Shown one piece after another: positions 57,963-63,197 of a stretch of 63,197 bases of DNA (positions are counted from its first letter, which is position 1; every line of letters starts with the position of its first letter). The translations under genes and the position numbers were made by a program. Source of the stretch: a virus; IMG/VR virus record IMGVR_UViG_3300036766_001076, positions 1 through 63,197 of that record; one strand, given 5' to 3'. The notes under the pieces are model-generated. The model was not told the origin of the DNA and ran no database searches. It saw only the letters and a program-made list of their open reading frames with translations.

Positions 57963-58207
57963 CAGGGGATCCTTTTCGAGCCGGAGGGGGTGTGAATGCC
58001 GTTGACCTTGCGCGGTACGTACGCGTCAGTATCCGATCCAGTCGGACGTGTAAGATGCTTGAGGGGCTGCGGAGTCTCCGGACCACCGGGGGCTTCCAGT
58101 TTGGCGGACAACCCGAGTGCTTCCCCAAGCCGATCAAAATTACGCACACGGCGCGGGGCAGGTCCAATACCCGTGGCTTTCGAAAGTGCCCTCATTGGAT
58201 CGGCCAT
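57962..58207 (-). CDS. NGIHTPSGSK-tail protein 1 (81 aa)
   Basis: A basic, partly disordered 81-residue protein ending VNGIHTPSGSKRIP. The tail repeats in the next gene (VNGIHTASGTKGIK) and partly in the one after it (IGGIRTPYTQS). This suggests tandem duplication of a small tail-tag-like segment at the head genes. Function unknown. Confidence 0.45.
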   Translation of the reverse strand: MADPMRALSKATGIGPAPRRVRNFDRLGEALGLSAKLEAPGGPETPQPLKHLTRPTGSDTDAYVPRKVNGIHTPSGSKRIP

Positions 58208-58402
58208 CTACTTGATCCCCTTCGTTCCCGACGCCGTGTGAATCCCGTTCACGTTCCTGACATCGTCAGCCGTGTACTGCCGCGCATCGAGTTCTCGCAC
58301 CGTCGGCGTGTGCGCACGCGGGGTCGGTGGCGCGAGCGGCGTCATGGATCGGGGCGTCGGTTCCACCTTGGGCTGCACGGCGCGCGGTGTGGGATCGGCC
58401 AT
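58208..58402 (-). CDS. NGIHTASGTK-tail protein 2 (64 aa)
   Basis: A Pro/Thr/Arg-rich, probably disordered protein with the shared tail VNGIHTASGTKGIK. It is the partner of the previous gene; only the C-terminus is common. Function unknown. Confidence 0.45.
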   Translation of the reverse strand: MADPTPRAVQPKVEPTPRSMTPLAPPTPRAHTPTVRELDARQYTADDVRNVNGIHTASGTKGIK

Positions 58403-58492
58403 CTACTTCTTGCCGGTGACCGACTGCGTGTACGGCGTGCGAATCCCGCCGATCTTCTTGGACTTGGCTGACGGCTTGCGAATCATTGCCAT
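58403..58492 (-). CDS. Basic micro-protein (29 aa)
   Basis: MAMIRKPSAKSKKIGGIRTP then YTQSVTGKK. The ATG follows AAGGAG. It shares the IGGI-RTP form with the two genes before it. Possibly a small DNA-binding or capsid-associated peptide. Confidence 0.45.
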   Translation of the reverse strand: MAMIRKPSAKSKKIGGIRTPYTQSVTGKK

Positions 58493-58504
58493 TGAGAATC
58501 TCCT

Positions 58505-58657
58505 TCAGCGTTTCGCGGAGGCGGACTTGCCGTGCCACTTCTTCGAGCCCGGCTTGCCCTTGTTGATCGAGGCGTAAAAGACGGACTTTCCTTTTTTGCT
58601 GCCGTACTCCTTCGTCATCGACGATAGGACTTTCTCGCCGGAGGAGGTCAGCGGCAT
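58505..58657 (-). CDS. Conserved small basic phage protein (50 aa)
   Basis: The sequence MPLTSSGEKVLSSMTKEYG, then KKGKSVFYASINKGKPGSKK and WHGK is one I recognise as frequent in phages next to the portal and scaffold genes. It is strongly basic, so DNA contact in the capsid is plausible, but no role is known. Confidence 0.6.
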   Translation of the reverse strand: MPLTSSGEKVLSSMTKEYGSKKGKSVFYASINKGKPGSKKWHGKSASAKR

Positions 58658-58713
58658 CGAGTTACTGCCTCATCGACGCCCACGAGCGCGGCCGAAGATC
58701 CTGAAGCCATCGG

Positions 58714-59112
58714 CTACTCGACCGGCCCGAGTGTCGACGGCACGAGAGGGTCCGAGGGGGCGACCTCCGGGGGCACCACAACGACAGGAGCCGCCTCCGC
58801 AACGACAGGAGCCGCCTCCGCAACGACAGGAGCCGCCGCTTCGGCCACCTTGGTCTTCGAATGCTGCGCCGTGAGCCCGGGATGGCGCGCCATCGCCTTG
58901 CGCGCGGCATCGTCCTTGGTCTCGCCGTGCTGCACGACGACGGTCAGCTGGCCGTTGCCATCGTCGAGGGTGACTTCGAAGTCGGCGCTGGTGTCAGTCA
59001 GACGATTGCGCTCGGCGAGAAGCGGAGCTTTCTCCTCCTGCAATCCCGTGATCGCCGCATCGATCTTGGCGAGGGCGGCGTTCACGTCCTTCAGCCGGGT
59101 CTGCTCGGCCAT
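58714..59112 (-). CDS. Coiled-coil protein with Ala/Val/Pro repeat tail (132 aa)
   Basis: MAEQTRLKDVNAALAKIDAA and QEEKAPLLAERNRLT form an N-terminal coiled coil; then a small beta part (DGNGQLTVVVQHGETKDDAA); then repeats APVVAEAAPVVAEAAPVVVV made by a 21-base DNA repeat. It begins 13 bases after the T-run of an intrinsic terminator, so its expression must depend on read-through. Function unknown. Confidence 0.55.
   Translation of the reverse strand: MAEQTRLKDVNAALAKIDAAITGLQEEKAPLLAERNRLTDTSADFEVTLDDGNGQLTVVVQHGETKDDAARKAMARHPGLTAQHSKTKVAEAAAPVVAEAAPVVAEAAPVVVVPPEVAPSDPLVPSTLGPVE
58780..58837 (-). repeat. 21-bp in-frame tandem repeat (2.8 copies)
   Basis: Two full and one partial copy of a 21-base unit encode the repeated APVVAEA of the coiled-coil protein. 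It is one of several in-frame expansions in this genome. Confidence 0.85.
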
Positions 59113-59124
59113 CTGTACTCCCAC

Positions 59125-59164
59125 AAAAGAAAAAGGCCCGCCAAGGATTGCTCCTCAACGGGCC
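59125..59164 (-). terminator. Strong intrinsic terminator with GCAA tetraloop
   Basis: On the minus strand a 13-bp stem (six GC-rich pairs, three wobbles, then four pairs) with a GCAA loop is followed by TTTTTCTTTT. This is an excellent Rho-independent terminator, yet it stands only 13 bases before the ATG of the next late gene, inside the operon. It probably works as a partial stop, or attenuator, between the packaging/portal part and the head part. Confidence 0.8.
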
Positions 59165-59175
59165 GATGCCGTGCG

Positions 59176-59194
59176 CTCCGGAGATACTCCGGAG
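59176..59194 (-). other. Second hairpin just upstream of the terminator
   Basis: CTCCGGAG-ATA-CTCCGGAG, a perfect 8-bp stem with a three-base loop, ends 12 bases upstream of the terminator stem. The two may be alternatives in an attenuation switch, or this one may simply stabilise the 3' end. Confidence 0.45.
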
Positions 59195-59219
59195 GGCGGT
59201 CACGAGGGCCGCGACGAAA

Positions 59220-59477
59220 TTACGTAGGAGTGTGCATCGAAGATTGCGCGCTTGTCAAGCGTGGAAGAGAATCCCCGTCCGCCTCCGGCTGCAGTTCGAT
59301 CTGAATCGGCCGCCCAAGCTCCGCCGTGTGCGGGCGTCCGCCGCGAAAATGGAGCGTGATCGACCCGTCGAACCGGGCCTGTTTGAGCAGCGAGAGGATC
59401 CGGCGCAGGTTGAGCGGCTCGCGCATGGCGGATTGTTCGAGCGCGCGGAGGACTGGCGAAGGAGAGAGGCTAGGCAC
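59220..59477 (-). CDS. Hypothetical protein (85 aa)
   Basis: GTG start inside the previous stop (GTGCCTAG). The part MREPLNLRRILSLLKQARFD followed by GSITLHFRGGRPHTAELGRP is typical of a small helix-then-beta protein. No family recognised. It is the last gene before the terminator. Confidence 0.5.
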   Translation of the reverse strand: MPSLSPSPVLRALEQSAMREPLNLRRILSLLKQARFDGSITLHFRGGRPHTAELGRPIQIELQPEADGDSLPRLTSAQSSMHTPT

Positions 59478-59901
59478 GCAGGGCGGTGTCCTTGACCGGT
59501 TCTATGGTCAGCCAGATGTCCTCGCCGCGGTCGATTGCGGACTGCATTAGCGGTTGAAGGAGTTCCACCGCCACCCGCGAGTTCCCGATCTTGGTAGTGC
59601 TTACCCGTGACTGCCCGAGCAGGATGCACCCGTCGGTGTCTTCGGCGGTGTTCCCGGAATGGAGACGGACACCAGTAAACCCGGGTACATCGTTGACCAG
59701 CGGGAGCGGTCGGCCGAACCGGACCGATTGCGTGATGGTGATCTGGTAGCGACCGAACGGAATCGCGGTCTGGTGCGGGATCTTCTCGCCGGAGGGCCGA
59801 GTCTGGTCTTCGAGCGTGAAGCACTGGAAGCGCCCGTCGACCAGGAGAGTACCTAACGTGCAGCCATCGGCGGACTCTTGGCGCTGGAGGAGAAGTTCCA
59901 C
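59470..59901 (-). CDS. DUF5675-family protein
   Basis: A 143-residue protein. LLLQRQESADGCTLGTLLVD then FTLEDQTRPSGEKIPHQTAI, GRYQITITQS and LHSGNTAEDTDGCILLGQSR are the DUF5675 signature. The HSGN then TDGCI order recalls the His/Cys pair of L,D-transpeptidases, so a role in peptidoglycan or lysis has been considered for this family; not shown here. GTG start with the preceding portal stop five bases away. Confidence 0.7.
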   Translation of the reverse strand: MELLLQRQESADGCTLGTLLVDGRFQCFTLEDQTRPSGEKIPHQTAIPFGRYQITITQSVRFGRPLPLVNDVPGFTGVRLHSGNTAEDTDGCILLGQSRVSTTKIGNSRVAVELLQPLMQSAIDRGEDIWLTIEPVKDTALRA

Positions 59902-59903
59902 GC

Positions 59904-62006
59904 CTACTTCTCCGGCCCCTTCTTGTGGTCGTGCCGGGACTCGGCCATCTTGATACGTTGACCGCCACCGGGCATCGGCTGGGTCTCCACATGCGGCGAG
60001 GTCTGCCCGGAGGCTTTGCGCCCGGCGGGATTGACCTCCATCCCAAGGCCGAGCATGGCTTGGGCTTGCAGCCGCTCGGTGATGGTGGTCGGCTCGCGCA
60101 AGGTCAGCGCCTGCCCGGTGTTCGGGTCGATGTTCGCGCCGGGGACCATGCCTTGTGAGATTGCCAACAAGGTCTGCTCGTCCGGTTGTTTCTCCATCGG
60201 CAGCATCATGATCGGCGGCTTGCCGACATTCGGCACTTCGAGCTTCTCCATGAGCGTCCAGAAATCGCACCAGCCCGCACGGGCGAGCTGGATGTATTTC
60301 ATCTGTTCGGACTTGGCGTTGAGCGCGAGCAAAGAATTCGGCGTGACGTAGAAGGTGAAGAGCTTCAGGAAAAACTGCGCCCGATCGCGCTGGTCAATAT
60401 TGGCGTTGAGCTGCGGGAGGTAGCCTTTGGTCGGCTGGCCGGTTTGGGGATCCGTCTCCTGCATCGCCGGGATGAGATTCCCCGGATCGTAGTCGAAGTC
60501 TTCGAGGGTCAGCCCGGCGTCGCCGAGGACCATCATCCGGCGCTCTTGGTCGTAGAACTGGAAGAAATTCGCCTTCATCATGTCGGCGAGTTCACGCAAG
60601 GTGACTTCGATCTGGCGGCCTTCGAGCTTCAACTCCGGCGAGAGCGCCGCCATGAAGGCTTCGATGGATTCGGGGTCCGGGATCTGGTGGAGCGCCGCCT
60701 GCTGCAAGGCATCGAGCGTGGAATCCCCCGCGATCTCGTGGAAGATCGACCGGAGCGATTGGAAGAGTTCAAACGTGTTCGCGGGGAGATCCGGGAGTAC
60801 CGGGATCTGAATCCCGGTGCCGACTTGTTCATTCGTGTGAATCTTGGTGTTCGGCTTCCGCAGGTCCGTCTGCGCGAGCATGGTCCGCGGCACGCGCGAG
60901 TTCCCGACCATCGCGGGAGCCGCGGCGATTTTGACCTTCTGGATCATCGTTGACGCGAGTTCGTTGATCGCGTCTTGCAGCGGCATCATCGCATTGACAA
61001 TCGGGAGCCCGAAGAAGGACCACGGCCAGCGGTCCAGCATGAGGCGCGTGACCGGGAAGAGTCCGTGCCAGTAGGTGTTCGGGCCGTCGTAGAGGATGAC
61101 GCGCTCCGTGCAGACAATGAGGCGCTTGCGCGGGTAGAGACGGTCGCCCGGTTTCACCAGGTACGACCAGGAGGTACCGGGCTGCCCCATGAGGACCGGG
61201 TGGCTGGTCGTGTTGACCTGCGCGTCGTGCAGGTAGCAGCGGTACAACACGATCTCGTCGCCGATGAGACGCCCGGAGTGGGTTTTGTTCAGCCCGGAGA
61301 GGGTGGAGGTTTCGCCAGACCCCATAATCCGAGCGAAGGTCGCCTTGAATTTGGTGAACACGCCCGCGCCCCACGGAGTGTCCGAGCGGAGTTTGTCTGC
61401 GTGCTGCGGGTACATTGCCTTGAGGACATTCGGCGAGTGCGCTTCCCGGAGAATGCAGCCGAACCAGTTCTGGATCGACCCATCACGCGAAGGGCGGATC
61501 GGGACCGTGTCGCGAGGATCCCGTGCCATGAGCCGCATGTCGCCCATCGGCCCGAAGTAGGGATCGTATTCGAGGACGAGGTCGCCGGCTCCGGCGGTGG
61601 CGGCGTACTTCGCGGCGTCGGCGAGGGCCAGATCGGCGAAGGTGTTGATCCACCAGACCGTGACGAGCGTGTTGAGAAGCAGACCGTGCTGCTGAAAGTT
61701 CGGGTTCCCGGTGCGGTACGCGAACACCGGCTTGATGTCGGTGAGCGCCGAGACATGCCGGCGGATCGAGCGGTGGGTTTCGTTGATGACGACTTTGGAG
61801 AGATAGGCCGGGTTGAAGGCGGTTGAGGCGAGGATTTTCTGCTTCCCGAGGACGTAGTCCATGTTGGAGTCCATGGAGTCGTACAACGGGTCGTTTTTCA
61901 TCAGCCCTTCGCCTTCGAGGACGGCCTCGCGGAGCCAATTGAGGACTGGTCCAGATCCCGGAAAGGCGTTGGAGCCGGTGAGAAGCGGATTGTCGGAGGC
62001 GGCCAT
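59904..62006 (-). CDS. Portal protein (700 aa)
   Basis: A 700-residue portal. An N-terminal helical segment with LREAVLEGEGLMKNDPLYDS; FGPMGDMRLMARDPRDTVPI near residue 160, a beta wing; then a C-terminal long helix region with ELVASTMIQK-type spacing and EQLQAQAMLGLGME. Large size, place beside terminase genes and typical 'DPRDT' segment fit podovirus portals. It forms the DNA entry ring with the terminase. Confidence 0.75.
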   Translation of the reverse strand: MAASDNPLLTGSNAFPGSGPVLNWLREAVLEGEGLMKNDPLYDSMDSNMDYVLGKQKILASTAFNPAYLSKVVINETHRSIRRHVSALTDIKPVFAYRTGNPNFQQHGLLLNTLVTVWWINTFADLALADAAKYAATAGAGDLVLEYDPYFGPMGDMRLMARDPRDTVPIRPSRDGSIQNWFGCILREAHSPNVLKAMYPQHADKLRSDTPWGAGVFTKFKATFARIMGSGETSTLSGLNKTHSGRLIGDEIVLYRCYLHDAQVNTTSHPVLMGQPGTSWSYLVKPGDRLYPRKRLIVCTERVILYDGPNTYWHGLFPVTRLMLDRWPWSFFGLPIVNAMMPLQDAINELASTMIQKVKIAAAPAMVGNSRVPRTMLAQTDLRKPNTKIHTNEQVGTGIQIPVLPDLPANTFELFQSLRSIFHEIAGDSTLDALQQAALHQIPDPESIEAFMAALSPELKLEGRQIEVTLRELADMMKANFFQFYDQERRMMVLGDAGLTLEDFDYDPGNLIPAMQETDPQTGQPTKGYLPQLNANIDQRDRAQFFLKLFTFYVTPNSLLALNAKSEQMKYIQLARAGWCDFWTLMEKLEVPNVGKPPIMMLPMEKQPDEQTLLAISQGMVPGANIDPNTGQALTLREPTTITERLQAQAMLGLGMEVNPAGRKASGQTSPHVETQPMPGGGQRIKMAESRHDHKKGPEK

Positions 62007-62512
62007 CAGGCAGGCTTGCGGGTCGCCCCGCCGTGGATTTTCAACTTTTTCTGCTTCCCGGTGAACTTCTCAACCGGGATTTGCCGCTCCCGCTCAAATT
62101 CACTCCCCTTGAGCGAGTTCACGTCCTTGTTCGAAGAATCCTGGTTGAACGCGCGCACGCTCACCGCGGCGCCGATGCCGTCCTTGGCCTTGCGGTGGGA
62201 CTCAGCTTCGACCGCGCGGATTTCTGAAAGGGAGGAGTAACGGCGAGGACCGTCACCGAGGTCGAACTGGATGTTCTCGGAGAGAAGCGAGCGGTACTGC
62301 TTCGCTGGGATCACGTCCATCTCCGCGCCGCAGTCACAGATCACCGGAAGGCGCGTCTCCTCGCCTTTGTAAGTCCGGGTCTCCTCAGGCACAGGCAACC
62401 ACGGCGCGCGGACGTCTTTTTGCTCAGCGCCGCAGGCCGGGCAGACGAAATCCAGTCGGCCATGGTAGCGGAGTTGATCCGCGATCTTGTCCAGTTCCTC
62501 AACCGCCGTCAT
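62006..62512 (-). CDS. Zinc-ribbon protein beside the portal (168 aa)
   Basis: A 168-residue protein. CPACGAEQK near residue 24 and CDCGAEMD near residue 60 form a zinc ribbon. The C-terminal half is basic and helical. It overlaps the next gene by its ATG. The place between portal and terminase end suggests a packaging or head protein; no family recognised. Confidence 0.55.
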   Translation of the reverse strand: MTAVEELDKIADQLRYHGRLDFVCPACGAEQKDVRAPWLPVPEETRTYKGEETRLPVICDCGAEMDVIPAKQYRSLLSENIQFDLGDGPRRYSSLSEIRAVEAESHRKAKDGIGAAVSVRAFNQDSSNKDVNSLKGSEFERERQIPVEKFTGKQKKLKIHGGATRKPA

Positions 62513-62904
62513 CAGACGTACCTGAAAAATTCCTGCGTCATCCGCTTGAAAATCTCCCCCAGCGCCTGCTCCACGGTTTTCTTCTCGTGCCGCGCACGGC
62601 GGGCGATCTCCTCCATTTGCCCGGCGGTCAGCTCCAGCCGGTGCTCCCCGAAGCGAATCGAGGCCAGCCGCCGGACCTTGGTCAGGAGGTCGGCGGAGTC
62701 CGTGAGAGAGCCGCCGGACAGAGCAGTCTCCAGTTTGGAGAGATCCACCCCGGTGACCACGAACCCCCGCGAGCGCGGGTCCAGGTCAATCGCCGCGTGG
62801 AGCCGGTGGGAGACCGAATCGTCGAGGGTGGATTGGCACGCCGCCGCTTCGTCTTGGAGAATTTCGACCAGATCGTCGGGAAGGGTCAGTTTCACAATCG
62901 CCAC
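62512..62904 (-). CDS. Hypothetical protein with ribbon-helix-like start (130 aa)
   Basis: GTG start at 62904 with GGAGG seven bases upstream; an ATG at 62940 overlapping the terminase end is an alternative. VAIVKLTLPDDLVEILQDEA opens like a ribbon-helix-helix domain, and the rest is helical (TAGQMEEIARRARHEKKTVE). Possibly DNA-binding; it directly follows the terminase nuclease. Confidence 0.5.
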   Translation of the reverse strand: MAIVKLTLPDDLVEILQDEAAACQSTLDDSVSHRLHAAIDLDPRSRGFVVTGVDLSKLETALSGGSLTDSADLLTKVRRLASIRFGEHRLELTAGQMEEIARRARHEKKTVEQALGEIFKRMTQEFFRYV

Positions 62905-62920
62905 GGGCTGCCTCCGAGTC

Positions 62921-63197
62921 CTAGAGATAATGCGGCTCATTCGTAATCATGTCAACCACGTCGCCGTCGGCGGTGCCGGAAATCTCCTCAGTCGTGCAGT
63001 CCATTGTCTGGTGATTCACCCCCCGGCCGAGCCGATCCGCCTTGGTCAAGGCGCGGGATTTCTCCTCCGCGAGCCGGTGCCGGGTTTCTGAGAGCGGCTC
63101 CCGGGATTCCTGGTGCAGCGTGTGCGCGACCCAGAGACCAATGGCCCCGGCGAGAATGCAGTCGTCGTGCGCGCCGGGTGCGGCTTCGCCGTCCCAG
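62921..63197 (-). CDS. terL: Terminase nuclease C-terminus, second copy at the right end
   Basis: The same frame as the gene at 1-841, from the right side of the circle. It holds the last 92 codons, starting in a version of the HDD-containing region that reads HDDCILAG in place of HDDTIMAG, and ends with TNEPHYL and TAG. It is the continuation of the left-end gene, with allelic differences in 63143-63197. Confidence 0.85.
   Translation of the reverse strand, partial: WDGEAAPGAHDDCILAGAIGLWVAHTLHQESREPLSETRHRLAEEKSRALTKADRLGRGVNHQTMDCTTEEISGTADGDVVDMITNEPHYL
63016..63197. repeat. Right copy of the end repeat (circular overlap)
   Basis: It matches 1-182, identical over 127 bases, then diverged. 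The two together mark the point at which the circle was opened. Confidence 0.85.

Noticed and set aside
58505-58657. A suspected frameshift in the small basic gene
   Set aside because: On careful re-reading the frame is continuous from ATG at 58657 to the stop at 58505.
1-63197. tRNA genes
   Set aside because: I looked at the intergenic gaps for the T-loop consensus and cloverleaf arms and saw none. A tRNAscan run would be decisive.
1-63197. CRISPR array or diversity-generating retroelement
   Set aside because: Repeats are tandem or paired without spacer pattern, and no reverse transcriptase or variable-repeat pair was seen.
1-63197. Lysogeny module (integrase, CI-like repressor, att site)
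   Set aside because: No tyrosine or serine recombinase motif was found. The winged-helix gene at 33301 alone is not enough.

Overview
The window is an almost complete genome of a tailed double-stranded DNA bacteriophage, probably assembled from a metagenome. The first 182 bases return at the right end (63016-63197), identical over 127 bases and then diverging while still encoding nearly the same protein. The molecule therefore closes into a circle of about 63,015 bp, with a second allele at the join. The sequence is GC-rich by eye. Genes are packed tightly, usually overlap by ATGA, GTGA or TAATG, and often start with GTG. No integrase, repressor or tRNA was recognised, so a virulent lifestyle is likely. 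The tail genes look podovirus-like: tail tubular/adaptor proteins, a large tail-hub protein and long internal virion proteins, with no tape measure and no tail tube or sheath. A lipoprotein in the lysis-like cluster suggests a host with an outer membrane. The host itself cannot be named.

Layout. A control region at about 6201-6918 fires both ways. To its left, and across the circular join, one minus-strand late block runs from 6200 down through 1, continues at 63015 and ends near 33890. In transcription order it holds small membrane proteins, a terminase small subunit candidate, holin- and spanin-like proteins, a two-gene terminase large subunit, a portal, a DUF5675 protein, a strong intrinsic terminator, scaffold, major capsid and head proteins, a membrane glycosyltransferase with a TPR partner, secreted fibre-like proteins, tail proteins, internal virion proteins and a histidine phosphatase.

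To the right, a plus-strand early/middle block (6919-33880) carries many tiny zinc-ribbon and membrane peptides, then replication, recombination and modification genes. These are a RadC-like protein, a possible sliding clamp, a RecB/Cas4-type nuclease, a Sak4-like ATPase with a putative SSB, an RNA ligase, a cold-shock protein, a Pif1-like helicase, a DNA adenine methyltransferase, an HNH endonuclease, a uracil-DNA-glycosylase/DNA polymerase A fusion and a Mom-like DNA-modification enzyme. A minus-strand RepA-like helicase (13961-15067) sits next to a cluster of nine TTGTTCA heptamers, the best candidate for the replication origin.

The most unusual points are these. The terminase ATPase and nuclease halves are separate genes with a PAPS-reductase-like gene and a small gene between them, and a 42-bp duplicated segment supplies both inserted genes with a start region. 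DNA repair and polymerase activities are fused. A TMTC-like glycosyltransferase is split into two phage genes. Several low-complexity hexamer or 9-mer expansions lie in or beside coding sequence. The function of many small genes remains unknown.
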